A stretch of 64,000 bases of DNA from NCBI RefSeq assembly GCF_000715075.1, contig NC_134087.1:103641161-103705160 (forward strand). Direction: 5' to 3'. Source of the stretch: Nicotiana tabacum. Taxonomy: Eukaryota > Streptophyta > Magnoliopsida > Solanales > Solanaceae. A program made the translations under genes and the position numbers. Under the pieces are notes generated by a model, which was given only the letters and a program-made list of their open reading frames with translations, was not told the origin of the DNA and did no database searches. This document shows positions 44,430 to 56,420 of this stretch, one piece after another; the first letter of the stretch is position 1; every line of letters begins with the position of its first letter.

Positions 44430-44910
44430 ACTAAATCATATTACCAAGTATCACTAAGAATTTGAAATCTAGGTCCCATTATTCAGGGGGGGTCCTAACA
44501 ACTCTTAACGAAACGACAATTTTAAATCTAAGTTATATCTTCTACAGGTGTGACTTCTGCTAAATCTTGCTATCTAAGAGAATCTTTAAACTACTCCCCA
44601 TTATCCATGGGGGTCCTGAAAATCAAAGGTCAAATTTTATCTTAAGGGTGACAACTTTCATGTCTGAATTATACTACCCTACAGCAGAGTTTATGCTAAA
44701 TGTTGTTATCTAATCGAAATCTTAAAGCTAAGTCCCATTATTCAGAAGGGTCCTGAAAACTCCTAGTTGAATCCTATCTCGAACATGTAAACTTCTAAGC
44801 TAACTTATATTCTTTTGGGATACATTTATGCTAGATTATGCTATTTCTGAACTTTAAACTATGTCCCATTTTCCAGAAGGGTCCTGAAAATCAAAAATCA
44901 AACCTGTTTT
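44430..44910 (+). repeat. Second tandem repeat in the Ogre 3' region, unit about 130 bp
   Basis: TCCCATTATTCAG, GGGTCCTGAAAA and a following TGCTAAAT or TGCTATCT recur about four times between 44470 and 44890. The core GGGTCCTGA resembles the GGCTCCTGAC core of the neighbouring array, so the two arrays may share an origin. Confidence 0.8.
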
Positions 44911-46090
44911 GATGACTGCCTTTCTCCACGGAGTGTTTCTCCGAAACAATCGAAATTTCTTGCCCTTGTTTTAATCAAAGAAAAATTTTGTTAGTTTAAA
45001 AATGGTGGTTAGATGATGGCATTCTTACTGAAGATCTTTCCGCTGCATTGTTTTGTTCTGACTGGCTTCCTCGAATATGCCCTGAACCACTTTGACTTTC
45101 TGACTGACTTTCAAACCCCATGACCTTTGATGAACCGAGTGTTCTATACCCATGTTGTTGTTTTGCCTCTGACCCCTTTATCTGAACCTTTGCGTCTCCC
45201 ATGACATCACCAACCATTCTACCGATGAAACTTCCGGTGAATCCTTGTACCCCCCGTTCATCATGTTGTCCTTAGTATGCTCTGACCACTCCGTGATTTG
45301 CAATTTTGGAAGTTGGTAGTGAGCTTTGAAATCCTTTTCACTTGCTTTGACAAGACTGACATTGAAACATCTTAGACAAATAAACCCAAAGAAAATGAAA
45401 CGTAATGACTTTGCGGGTTAAGGATAAGAAGAATCCAAAACCAGATGATTGCTACAAAAGGAAAAATAAAAAGAAACTTATCTGAGTGGAACAGCTGGTA
45501 CCGATGATCATGACATGCATTTCGGATTAATCGGCCCAATCTGTCCAACCCATCAACTTTCAGTTGCCGTACTTTGTTGCCTCAGAATTTCCATGATCTG
45601 ATTACTTCGCCCAAACCTTGACCTTGTTCATCCTGCGGTGCCTTGAAACAGTTTTCCACCAACAGACCTTTCTCATTTCCCTTCTCAACTCACTTTCGCC
45701 TCAAGGTTCCCGTGAGGGTTTTCACCAATAAGACTCTCTCATTTTTATTTCTCTCAGCTCCCGTCGCCTTACGGTGCCTGTGAAGGTTTTCACCAATAAG
45801 ACTCTCTCATTTTTATATTTCCTGATTGAACCAAAGTGTTGCCCCTGACATGAATTACCTTGACCTGCTCGACTTGGCATTTCTCAAAGACTGATCAGAA
45901 GGTCTTTCTTTGGATCGTAATGTGGGCTTTTGGACAGAGTTAGAAAGAAAGGTTATGAAAGGCTCAAAACGATTCAAACAGGTTAGAATTACAACTTTCG
46001 GAATCAAGTTTCTTACAACAACCGCAACTTCTGCCCTAGTTTCTTGCATGGGGACTTTTGGAGTTTTGTTTTGATGGGACCGAACCGTGA

Positions 46091-46134
46091 GGCTGCCTAT
46101 GTATCCTTAAAAGGAATCAGGTCGAATGTAGTTC
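46091..46134 (-). ncRNA. Ogre hairpin motif, copy 2 (after pol)
   Basis: GGCTGCCTATGTA, stem TCCTT/AAGGA with almost no loop (46104-46115), then ATCAGGTC and GTAGTTC. Same layout as the other three copies. Lies about 380 bases beyond the end of integrase in the element's direction. Confidence 0.5.
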
Positions 46135-46162
46135 ATGTCATAGAAATTACTTTGTTGTTGTG

Positions 46163-46325
46163 ATTTTTATTTTCTCTCTCTCTTTTTTCTTCTATTGTTC
46201 TTTTTTTTTTCTTTCCTCTTTTTTTCTTTTTGCTTTTCTCTTTTCTTTTCTTTTCTTTCTCTTTCTTCTCTCTTTTCATTTTTCTTCTCCTTTTCCTTTC
46301 TTGTTGATTCTTTCTTTTTCTTTTC
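46163..46325 (-). repeat. Polypurine tract (minus strand) after pol
   Basis: About 160 bases of almost pure C and T on the plus strand. The minus-strand frame here gives only K, R and E runs, which I do not take as a protein. Similar tracts lie at 53935-54110 and 56812-56870, each near a hairpin motif. Confidence 0.9.
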
Positions 46326-46514
46326 ACTTACTTATCCTCCGCACTTGCGTTTCTGAATTGTGTCGTTGATCCCGAAAGAGGGGTATGAAAGAAAATAAAT
46401 AAGACTCAAAAGGGATGACAAGGGATAAAGTGTTTAAATAGCAGAACAAAATGCCTTCGTCATTTCAATCTTCAAAATATGCCAAATACAAACAAGTACA
46501 ATCAAAGAAAGAAA

Positions 46515-47579
46515 TCATACATAGTATCTTTTGACTGCATCGGAATTGATAGTCATTTCTACACATTTGCCCTCTATATCTGTCAAATACAATGTGCCAT
46601 TGGAAAACACTCTAGTTACAACAAATGTCCCCTGCCAGTTTGGGGCGAACTTTCCTTTTGCTTCAGCCTGATAAGGCAAGATACGTCTCAACACTAATTG
46701 ACCCACTTCGAGCTTCCGTGGACGTACCTTCGTGTTATATGCTCTCGCTATTCTCTGTTGGTACAATTGGCCGTGACACACTGCTGCCAATCTCTTTTCA
46801 TCAATTAGACTTAATTGCTCTAAACGGGTTTTGACCCATTCAACATCATCAATTTCTGCCTCAGCGACAATCCGAAGGGATGGGATTTCCATTTCTGCGG
46901 GTATTACTGCCTCCGTTCCATATACCAACAAATAAGGGGTGGCTCCTACTGAAGTACGGACAGTAGTGCGATAGCCCAGCAATGCAAATGGCAGCTTCTC
47001 GTGCCACTACCTAGAACCTTCCACCATTTTTCGAAGTATCTTCTTTATATTCTTGTTGGCTACCTCGACTGCTCCATTCGCCTTAGGGCGATATGGGGTG
47101 GAATTGCGATGTATAATCTTAAACTGCTGACATGTCTCTGTCATCAGATGACTGTTGAGATTAGCACCATTGTCCGTGATGATTACCTTCAGAATCCCAA
47201 ACCGACAGATGATATTTGAATGCACAAAATCGACCACTGCTTTCTTGGTCACAGATTTGAAAGTTTTCGCTTCAACCCACTTGGTGAAATAATCGATGGC
47301 TACCAGAATAAATCTGTGTCCGTTTGATGCTGCTGGCTCGATTGGTCCAAGGACATCCATGCCCCAGGCAACAAAAGGCCATGGTGCAGACATTGTATGT
47401 AATTCAGATGGTGGAGAATGAATCAAATCTCCATGCACTTGGCACTGATGACATTTACGCACAAAACTAATGCAATCTCGTTCCATAGTGAGCCAGTAAT
47501 AACCTGCTCGGAGAATCTTCTTTGCCAGAACGTACCCACTTATATGCGGTCCACAAACTCCGGAGTGTACCTCAGTCAT
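46515..47579 (-). pseudogene. Ogre integrase, one in-frame stop
   Basis: Catalyses insertion of element cDNA. It begins with the H2C2 zinc finger (HSGVCGPHISGYVLA ... CHQCQVHGD). The DDE core has D in AWGMDVLGPIEPA, D in IITDNGANL and E in KANGAVEVANKNIKK, so all three catalytic residues are present. A single TAG at 47007-47009 (after MVEGSR) interrupts it; the same frame then continues WHEKLPFALLGYRTTVRTS to the end VEMTINSDAVKRYYV at 46515. The C-terminal part has KGKFAPNWQGTFVV, the GPY/F-type module with the GPY changed. There is no chromodomain, as expected for the Tat lineage. Confidence 0.92.
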
Positions 47580-48388
47580 GATAGTTGTGGCCTATCTAGC
47601 ATCTATGCATCTTAGCAATCCCAGATCTGGAGTTCTTTTGTACAATACCCCTCCACTGAATAAAAATCCACTTATCAATCGTCGAATTGTTATTTTCTGA
47701 TCACCTATGGCCTGTACCGGGTATTCCCTATCCTGATGTATTCTTTGATATCATGGAACCATGGCTCCCTATCAAGTTCTTCTTCCACCATATTACAGTA
47801 AGCATGCTGATCACGGACCTGAATCTGCAAAGGGTCCACATAAGCCTTATCTGGATGATGTAACATTGATGCCAGAGTAGCCAAAGCATCGGTGACTTCA
47901 TTATGGATCCTTGGGATATGCTTGAATTCTATCGACTGAAACCGTTGACAAAGATCATGCAAACATTGTCTGTACGGTATGATTTTCAAATCCCGTGTTT
48001 CTCATTCTCCCTGAATCTGGTGCACCAAGAGGTCTGAGTCACCCAAGACCAAGACTTCCTAGACACCCATATCCACAGCTAACCTGAAACCCAGAATGCA
48101 GGCCTCGTATTCCGCCATGTTGTTGGTATAGTAAAAACGAAGTTGAGCCGTAACAAGGTAGTGCTACCCTGTTTCAGAAATAAGTACTGCTCATATCCCC
48201 ACGCCCTTCATGTTTGCAGCCCCATCAAAGAAAAGTTTCCATCCCGGCTTCTCAACTTGCTCCAACTCATCAATGTGCATCACCTCTTCATCGGGGAAAT
48301 AAGTTTTCAGAGGTTCATAATCTTTATCAACCGGATTCTAGGCCATATGGTCTGCCAAGGCCTGTGCTTTCATTGCAGTTCGAGTCAC
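47580..48388 (-). pseudogene. Ogre second (archaeal-type) RNase H and linker, decayed
   Basis: On the minus strand FFDGAANMKGVG (near 48225), YYTNNMAEYEACILGFRLA (near 48120) and LGDSDLLVHQIQGE (near 48040) give the D, E and D of an RNase H fold. This is a second copy besides the one next to RT, the lineage-specific extra RNase H of Tat elements. The linker to integrase follows (RFQSIEFKHIPRIHNEVTDAL at 47945-47880, then PWFHDIKEYI and LLRCIDAR). Several stops and one frameshift near 47705 occur. Confidence 0.82.
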
Positions 48389-49225
48389 TTAGACAATGTC
48401 AAACTCTGTGAGCAGGATCTGCCACTTTGCAGGCCTCCCTGTGGGCATAGGCTTCTGAAATATATACTTCAAGGGATCCAAGCGAGATATGAGATAGGTA
48501 GTGTAAGATGACAAATAATGTTTCAGCTTCTGCGCCACCCAAGTTAGGGCGCAACATGTCCTTTCAAGATGAGTGTACTTGACCTCGTACGTTGTGAATT
48601 TCTTGCTGAGATAATATATGGCCTGCTCCTTCCTGCCAGTGATATCATGTTGACCCAATACATAGCCGAATGAATTGTCCAATACCGTCAAATATAGAAT
48701 CAAAGGTCACCCTAGTTCTGGCGGGACCAACACGGGTGGATTTGACAAATACCCCTTTATCTTATCAAACGCCTCCTGACATTCATCTGTCCACTTGACC
48801 GCAACATCCTTTTTTAACAGTTTGAAGATTGGCTCGCAAGTTGTCGTGAGCTGAGCGATGAACCTGCTGATATAATTCAATCTTCCCAACAAACTCATCA
48901 CCTCGGTCTTGTTCCTCGGAGGTGGAAATTCCTGGATGGCCTTGATTTTTGATGGGTCCAATTCAATGCCTCGACGGTTGACTACGAACCCCAACAACTT
49001 TCCATATGGCACCCCAAAAGCACACTTTGCAGGATTAAGCTTGAGATTGTACCTACGAAACCTTCGGAAGAACTTCTTCAGATCCCTGACATGGTCAGAC
49101 TGCTTTCTAGACTTCATGATCACGTTATCCACGTACACCTCAATTTCCTGGTGTATCATATCATGGAGTATTGTTGTCATTGCCCTCATGTATGTTGCCC
49201 CAGCATTCTTCAAGCCAAATAGCAT
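48389..49225 (-). pseudogene. Ogre reverse transcriptase C-half and first RNase H
   Basis: Starts MLFGLKNAGATYMRAMTTIL. The catalytic box reads VYVDNVIMKS: the second D of YVDD is N (codon 49124-49126, AAC), so the polymerase cannot work. RT continues with LNPAKCAFGVPYGKLLGF and LLGRLNYISRFIAQLT. The frame breaks near 48706 (PPELG, stop) and continues as RNase H 48703-48389 (YLTVLDNSFGYVLGQHD, AIYYLSKKFTTYEVKYTHLE). In place of the first catalytic D this RNase H has LTVLDNS, where D is present. Confidence 0.9.
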
Positions 49226-49991
49226 GACCCGATAGCAGTACGTTCCCCACGGCGTATGAATGCCATCTTTTCTGCATCTTTCTCATCCATTAAGATCTGA
49301 TGATAACCGGCATAGCAATCCACAAAGAGCCAATCTCATGTTTGGCGCAATTATCAATCAAGATATGGATGTTCGGCAATGGGAAATTATCTTTTGGGCT
49401 CGCCTTGTTGAGATCCCGATAATCGACACACACCCTGATCTTGCCATCCTTCTCCGGCACGGTCACAACATTGGCTAACTAAGTGGGATACCGGGTGACC
49501 CGAATGACTTTGGCACCGAACTGCTTGGTGACCTCTTCTTTGATCTTTACACTCATATCCGTTTTGAACTTTTTTCTCAGCTTCTGTTTGACAGGGGGGA
49601 ATGCCGGGTCAGTGGGCAACTTGTATACCACTAAATCAGTGCTTAGACCCGGCATGTCGTCATAGGACAATGCAAAAACATCTTTGTATTCGAATAGAGC
49701 TTTAATTATCTCCTCCCTGAGTTGAGGTTCCAGATGGACGCTTACTTTAGTTTCACGAACATTATCTTGGTCCCCTAGAATAACTACTTCTGTATCGTTC
49801 AAATTAGGTTTGGGCTTTTCCTCAAAATGACTTAATTCTTTACTAATTTCTTCATAGGCCTCATCATCCTCAAATTCCAACTCGTCATCACACTCAATTT
49901 CTTGCATTATTATTTCAGAGTTAGATTGGCCTTTAAAACTGGGCCGAAGATTCCTCTTGCATGTCATGTCATTGATATCAGCATAAAAAAA
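49226..49991 (-). pseudogene. Ogre reverse transcriptase N-half
   Basis: Open from 49967 (MTCKRNLRPSFKGQ) through an acidic linker (DDELEFEDDEAYEE), EYKDVFALSYDDMPGLSTDL and the start of RT to a stop at 49479. The next residues read LANVVTVPEKDGKIRVCVDY and DLNKASPKDNFPLPNIH, then the frame shifts near 49330 before joining the C-half. Normally this follows an intron (see 49992-50168). Confidence 0.88.
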
Positions 49992-50168
49992 CTATACAAA
50001 AGAGGAAAACAAAAATAAAATTAGAAGAAATGAAGGAAAAGGAACAATTGCATTTCATTGAATATAAAGATAACAGGGATTTAACACATCCAACTGGACG
50101 GAACATAATATCTGAATTACAGACCCTGGAATAATCCAAACAACTAAAAGAAAATCAAAACCCACTAC
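49992..50168 (-). other. Candidate Ogre intron between protease and RT
   Basis: A stop closes the upstream frame just past PLPTRRES at 50168. Downstream there is a pyrimidine-rich run ending TTGTATAG at 49992, then the RT frame. Ogre elements are known to splice an intron between protease and RT. The acceptor is convincing; the donor GTAGTG at 50168 is the likeliest of two and not certain. Confidence 0.5.
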
Positions 50169-52122
50169 TAAGACTCCCTTCGGGTAGGAAGAGGAGTAGC
50201 TTCCCAGTTGTTGATTTTTGCACGTGGTCCCACGAATTGCACATCTGCCTTGCTTGACCCTTCCCCAGCCTGAACCATGTTAACCTCGGAGAATAACCTT
50301 TCAAACCCCTTCTCCAAGTCTCCATCGGCACCAATCAGTTGTCCAGGGACCTTTGACAACAGTTGCTTCCTGATACCCGGCCTGACGAATGATCTGGACA
50401 GACGCAGGATTAGCTTTGGCATGTCCATGCTTTCTGCTTCATTTTTCTAGCTCTTCTCACGTCTGCAACGGTAGGCTTGAACCCCAGACCAAAAGTATCC
50501 AAATTCTTTGGAAGAGAAACTGGCTACACAATACCTTGCAGAGACACACCCAATCTCTTGCCCGGTACGAAACCATTTTTCAACATTTCAACAGCCACCA
50601 TAAGTGATGTTGCAGCCATCTTTGGAGTTGGCACGCACTTTACTTCCGGAATTTTCTCTACCGATACTGTGTCGGAAACCTGATAAACCCATGGTCCCTT
50701 GTCATCGTCAACCTCTATGAACGGAACAATGGCACCGTTGGGCACACACAAATTATCTTCGTCGTGTTCAATAATTTCCTATCGATCCCATTCAAACTTG
50801 ACTAATTGATGCAGAGTAGACGGGACTGATTCGGCCACATGGATCCAGGGTCATCCCAACAACAGATTGTACGAAACAGCTACATTGAGCACCTGGAATT
50901 CCATAGTAAATTCAACTGGCCCTATTGTGAGCTCAAGCACTATGTCCCCGATTGAATCCTTACCCCCACCGTTGAACCCCTGAACGCAAATATTGTTCTT
51001 GTGAATTCTTTCATCCTCCACTTGCAGCTTGTTCAAGGTGGACAGAGGACAAATGTTCGCGCTGGACCCATTGTCAACCAGTACCCGAGTAACCACAGAA
51101 TCTTCGCATTTCACCGTTAGATAGAGGGCTCTATTGTGCTCGGTACCCTCCATGGGTAACTCATCATCAAAAAAAGTGACTCGGTTTACCTCAAATATCT
51201 TATTAGCTATCTTTTCCAAGTGGTTTACTGAGATTTTGTCAGGAATGTGGGCTTCATTCAAGATCTTCATCAAAGCACGACGATGTTCGTCTGAATGGAT
51301 CAATAATGACAAGAGCGAGATCTGAGCTGGTGTCTTCCTTAACTGCTCCACAATGGAATAGTCTTGCACTTTCATCTTTCTCAGAAATTCTTCTGTTTCT
51401 TCCTCAATAACCGCTTTCTTCACCAACACTGGGTTAACTTTTGAAGTCTTAACTTTCCTCAACTCTTCGGGGGCAAAGCATCTCCCCGATCGAGTTAAAC
51501 CATGGGCCTCACACACTTCTTCTTTAACCTCTTTCCCCTGGTAAGTTACTGTCACTCGTTCATAATTCCACGGGACTGCCTTGCTGTCAACTATCGGTAA
51601 TTGAGTTGTCGGTTTGATAACAACAGGCTCTGTGCGAGCACCCTTCACGACCACAATAGGTTTACTTATAATCCCTAGTACCACCATTTTAGCTTTCTCT
51701 GGTTTCACTGTGACAGTGCTTGACGACCCTTTCCCGTCTACCACAGCTGGCTTATTGTCTACCCCTTTCAACTGGACCATCGATTTCCCACTGGTTACCT
51801 TTTTCTTTGAACTAGTTTCACTGGAGTGGATCATCATTACCGTATGCGAGGGTTTCTTAGCCTCCCCTCTCTTGTGTATCAACTTAATCATATGGGTTTC
51901 ATGGTGAGATGGCAGCGGATTCTGGTTGATATTTGGTGCTTTTGGGGCCTGAACCTCGATCCAATGAGTATCAATGAGCTCTTGTACAACTGTTTTCAGT
52001 TTCCAGCATTTCTCTATGTCATGGCCCGAGGCCCCTGAACAATACTCACAACTCACCGAGCGATCAAGATTTCTGGGAAGGGGATTCAGCATTTTGGCCT
52101 CGATCGGATTCAACATACCCAA
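50169..52122 (-). pseudogene. Ogre gag end and protease
   Basis: Frame 52122-50851 (423 codons) starts with the zinc-knuckle remnant CEYCSGASGHDIEKCWKLK. It then has a long K/V-rich linker and an aspartic protease: RVLVDNGSSANICPLSTL (catalytic D at 51073-51075, with DNG instead of the usual D-S/T-G), CVQGFNGGGKDSIGDIVLEL and EFQVLNVAVSYNLLLG. A TGA follows at 50848-50850 where an R codon is expected; the same frame continues PWIHVAESVPSTLHQLVKFEW. A frame to 50524 follows with KMAATSLMVAVEMLKNGF, and then a piece to 50168. Two or three stops in all. Confidence 0.88.
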
Positions 52123-53769
52123 CTGTCATAGTCTGTGGAATAGGCTGGTATATGATTCTCCCAATGAAGTGAAAGTCTTCTGCTTCTACAACCTCTCATT
52201 CTTAAAGGCTTGATTGGGTTGAAAACCTGTTCCATGAGGGTTTTTGTAGGCTTTTGGGGGTGGATGGGTATTTTGTAGAGCTTGGTAGGGACTCTGTGGA
52301 GCCGGCGCATGCCATTGTGCGTGAGCGGGAGGTTGGTTATAGGTTTGTGCGTGATAGACAGAAAAATGGGGATCTGGCGGTGGGTAGTAGTGTTTTTGTG
52401 GGCCATATGGAGTGTGGGGTTATGTTTGGGGATATGGTCGAGGCTGGTTGTAGAACGGTGGAAGGTTCCTGGATCTACCCCAAGCTGTCGACTCGATCGT
52501 TGCAATATCCTCTTTCTTCTTCTTTCCGAGCACACCCCCAATACCGTTTTGAATGGCCTGAGTGGTTGCTTTGATTGCTGAATAACTCATGATCTTATTG
52601 GACTTGAGTCCCTCCTTAACCATGTCTCCCATTTTCACAACTTCATTAAAGGACTTGCCCACTACTGACACCAAATGACCAAAATAAGTGGGTTCCAAAG
52701 CCTGCAAGAAATAATCAACCATCTCGCTTTCTTTCATCGGAGGGTTAACCCTCGCCGCTTGCTCTCTCTAACGGAATCCATATTCCCTGAAACTCTCACC
52801 GGGCTTCTTCTCAAGTTTTGTCAATGATAGACGATCTGGGATGATTTCGAGATTATACTGAAAATGACAGGCGAAGGCTTGGGCCAAATCGTCCCATTTG
52901 TACCACCTGCTATGATCTTGTCTGGTGTACCATTCTAGCGTCGACCCACTCAAACTTTGGCTGAAATACGCCATCAGCAATTCATCTCTTCCACCTGCTC
53001 CTCTCATTTTGCTATAAAATCCTCTTAAGTATGCTACTGGGTCAACATGCCCATCGTACAAATCAAACTTGGGCATTTTGAACCCCGCTGGCAACTGAAC
53101 ATCTGGGAACAAACATAAATCTTTGTAGGCCACACTTTCTTGTCCCTTTAACCCCCTCATATCTCGGAACGATTGCTCTAAGTTTTTGACCTTTCTGATC
53201 ATCTTTTCATGCTCGGGATTTTTGGGCGGTTTCTCGGTCTCCGCTGGGATATCAAGATGAGGAGTGTAAGGATATGGTTCTGGGACTTTGAAGGTGGGTT
53301 TATGGGGATAATACTGGTTGTCGTGAGTCTGGAACAGAGGTTCACTGGAGGATCGGTGTAATGTAGCAGGTGGAGGTGCCACAAAAACAGGAGTGACTGG
53401 TGGAGGAGGGTATGGGACTTGTTTGGGTGGAGGAGCTTGTGATGTATGGGAAGTGGTTCCTTGGCATTGTTGGCAGAGGGGAAAGGCTGGAGATGAGTTC
53501 ACAGTGGGAGGTTCCTGAGGTTGAGCCAATGGTGGGATATAAGCGGGGTTAGCGGGATAGACTGGCGGTGGATGCCCCTTCGCCCAAGCTTGGTACATTT
53601 CAGCCATCTGTTGCTTTAGCTTATACATTTCCTCCCTCATTGCATTAACGTCCATTTCTTCCACTTCTTTCGATGGGTTGACAATACTTGTTTCCGGTTC
53701 CTGATTGGCCATATTCAACCGGTTTTTCGATCGGGTGTTGTATGAGTGAGTTGCCAGAATGACAACCAA
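52123..53769 (-). pseudogene. Ogre gag
   Basis: Starts about 53769. A coiled coil comes first (MREEMYKLKQQMAEMYQAW), then a proline-rich stretch. The gag core follows at about residues 200-333: DLCLFPDVQLPAGFKMPKFD, DPVAYLRGFYSKM, LAQAFACHFQYNLEIIPDR and KKPGESFREYGFR. A stop lies at 52768-52770. The same frame resumes REQAARVNPPMKESEMVDYFLQ and FNEVVKMGDMVKEGLKS to about 52420, then the frame shifts in a proline/histidine-rich part (about 52420-52130) before the zinc knuckle. Gag would coat the RNA in cytoplasmic particles. Confidence 0.9.
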
Positions 53770-53934
53770 CTAACCACCTGCCTGGACTCAATGCACCAAC
53801 AACAAACTTGTTAGCGGTTAGGTTTTCAACAAGTCGGTAATCACACATTTAAGGGATGAATGCACCTAAGCAGTTAACCGTTTCTATCATGCATTTGTTC
53901 GGCCGCTTGCGTCATCCCGGCTTGGTCATTTTGC

Positions 53935-54110
53935 AACTTTCTTTCTTTTTTCTTTCTTTGCTTTTCTTTGTTTCTCTTTTCTTTCTTTATCCTCTCATCG
54001 CCATCATTTCTTTCTTCTTGTTTCTTTTCTTTTCTTTTCTTTTTCTTTTTCTCTCTTGTTTTTCCCCTCTTTTCTTTTCTCTTTTCTTTTTCTCTCTTTT
54101 GGTTATGGTC
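53935..54110 (-). repeat. Polypurine tract (minus strand) between ORF1 and gag
   Basis: About 175 bases almost all C and T on the plus strand, adjacent to hairpin motif copy 3. The plus-strand frame of F, L and S runs is not a gene. Confidence 0.9.
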
Positions 54111-54122
54111 GAATCCTATGGA

Positions 54123-54170
54123 GATTGCCTATTTATCATGACCCCGCATGAATCAGACCGAGCGTAGTTC
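54123..54170 (-). ncRNA. Ogre hairpin motif, copy 3 (ORF1-gag spacer)
   Basis: GATTGCCTATTTA, then stem TCATG (54136-54140) with CATGA (54147-54151), then ATCAGACC and GTAGTTC. The stem differs from copies 1 and 2 on both sides yet still pairs. Only the CUA/UAG core of the outer pairing is kept. Confidence 0.5.
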
Positions 54171-54410
54171 TGGGAGATAAGCGTGAAAGTAAATAAAATA
54201 TTTTTTGGGATTTTTCAGTTTTTATAAAAACAGACGCTTCGATTACAAAGACTCAATACTAACAAATTCCAAAAGACTAACAGACTCTGATGCAAAGACA
54301 AAATACAGACTCCAAAAATAAGCTATCTTACTCCAAAGAAATACAGACTCAAAAATAGAAAGAAAATACAAACCCAACATGACTTACAAACTCTAACAGA
54401 AAACGAAAAA

Positions 54411-56420
54411 TCACAAGTACATCAATGCTCCTGGTGCCCGCAGGACGTCATTCGGTCTCGCTGCGGGCCTATGTGCAAGATCCCTTTGAAGTCGGTCCAA
54501 GTCATTCATTATTTGTTTAACAAAGGTCATCATTGCTGCAAAGAATGTAATGCGAGTCATATCCTCACAGATGTGGCACTTCATAACGATGTAGTCGGCG
54601 ATGTTTCTAATTCTCTCTCTTATGACACCCTTTTCTTGTAACAAACGCCCAATCTGCTGGGCCCTGGCCTCCAAAGTTTGCTCAGCCATATGATTTTGCT
54701 CCTGAAGTTATTGCAAATCTATTTCTAATTGTGCCAATGCCGTATAACAATGTTCCCTTTCAACTTTGAAGTCTTTTGTCTGCTTGATCATTTTGTTTTC
54801 CGTGGCGATGACCCTTTTCTTTAACCCTGCGACCTCATTGTTGTACCTTTCTCTCAACTGCTTAACCAGGCGTACCCGTTCATCTGCATTTTTAGCCAAT
54901 TGTTTTTTAGCCTTGGCTAGTTCACTTTCTGCTTTGTTTAAATCGAAACTATAGTCACTCACTTTCTGCCTTAGGTTAGCTATGAGTTTTTCATCCCTGT
55001 CGCTTCGGGCTAGATTTTCTGCCGCTACTTTCATCTTCTGAATTTGAGCTCGAAGGGCTTCATTTTCTTTGGCTAGCCTTTTCTTTTCCCCTTCATTCAC
55101 CGCAACCTGCAAGCTACTCTCGAATTGAAGGTCCCTGACTTGTTTTTCCAATTTTCCTATTGTGGCCTTGTACTCATTCTCCTTAGCTACCCAAGCCCAC
55201 TGTTCTTGTGACGCTTCAACGAATTTCTGAATGTGAGGCTTTTTGGCTGGTCTTTCTGGTTCAGCCCTTGCAGTGTTCTTCTTTCTATACCAAGCAAGAT
55301 AGGCGGGTGAGACTTCGCCTCTTGATAAATCACGCACTCGAGTGTTTACTATCAAATACTGGCATTCATTCCAAATAGAACGAACTGTCTCTTCATGAAA
55401 TTGACCGTCAGAACTAACCTCGACCGCATGCACACTAAGATCTTCATTTGGGTGCATCACCTGACACCTTCCCAACTGTCTCATCACCCGGTAAGGAGCG
55501 TAAGGCATATACACAATTTCTTCAACAGGAAGCCAACCCAATGTCCACTCTATTTGCCCTGCAGTAATGGAGCGAAGGCAGGATACCCACTCTTGAAACC
55601 CCTCTGGCAGCTTAAACCCTACAATTCTTGTGTCAAACTCTTCAATACAACTTTTCTCTATGGATCCATAACTCATATACTGAGGGCAATAGCACATGTG
55701 CTCGATCATCCACATCTGTAATAGCAAATTGTACCCCTCAAAGAAATCTGCCCTAGCTTTACAGGTTGTGAGAGCTCGGTATATCTCAGACACTATCATA
55801 GGGGCGAGAATGCTCTTGGCATTGGTAATCAGGACCTTGACGACTCCGGCCACCCGCAAATCGATATTCCCGTCTTTTCGGGGAAATACCACAAGGCCTA
55901 AAAAAGCTACCATGAAGGCGAAACGCCTATGCTCATCCCATTTTGTTTGGTTTCCTTTTCTACAAACCCCGCTTGCCGGATCGTTGAATCCCCCTATGTC
56001 CGTACCTCTGGTATATAAAACGTAGAGTAGCAAAACCATCATCCAACTCGGATTACGGGACTCCCTTGATATCTTTAGCAAATCCATGAACTTGTGAGAG
56101 TTAACGGCTCTTGGAGCGATCAGATACTTATGCCTTAGCCCCTCAGTACTTCCCATATAACCTGCTATCTCTTCCAAGGTTGGGGTGAGTTCAAAATCCG
56201 AAAAGTGAAATACATTATGGGCCGCATCCCAAATCGTAACCAAAGACTTTACGACATCTCCTCTGGGCCTGATTTTTAACAACCCGGTGAGACCTCCTAA
56301 ATGTATATTGACCTTATCTTGCTCCGATATTCCCAGATCTTCCCACCACATATGCAACTCCAAAGGGATCTTGTTCATGACTGCTATCGGCAAACTTGTA
56401 CTCGTGCTCATTCTGCACAT
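54411..56420 (-). pseudogene. Ogre ORF1 (extra ORF upstream of gag), one in-frame stop
   Basis: Open for 570 codons from 56420 to a TAA at 54708-54710 (after LEIDLQ). The same frame then continues LQEQNHMAEQTLEARAQQ to APGALMYL at 54411, 670 codons in total including the stop. The first about 370 residues form a compact domain (MWWEDLGISEQDKVNIHLGG, FELTPTLEEIAGYMGSTEG, TKWDEHRRFAFMVAFLGLVV, KLPEGFQEWVSCL) like the plant transposon family DUF7745 / plant-mobile-domain group. Residues about 420-600 are a long coiled coil (LAKENEALRAQIQKMK). ORF1 upstream of gag is the defining trait of Ogre; its function is unknown. Confidence 0.88.

Larger units (their letters stand above)
44911..46514 (-). 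other. Ogre 3' noncoding region after pol
   Basis: No gene. Contains three units of about 65 bp at 45650-45820 around TTTTCACCAATAAGACTCTC, the second hairpin motif (46091-46134) and a long pyrimidine tract at 46163-46325 (purine on the element's strand). Confidence 0.7.

Noticed and set aside
46133..46369. Lysine/glutamate-rich or phenylalanine-rich small proteins
   Set aside because: Read from a pure purine/pyrimidine tract in both directions; no other sign of coding.
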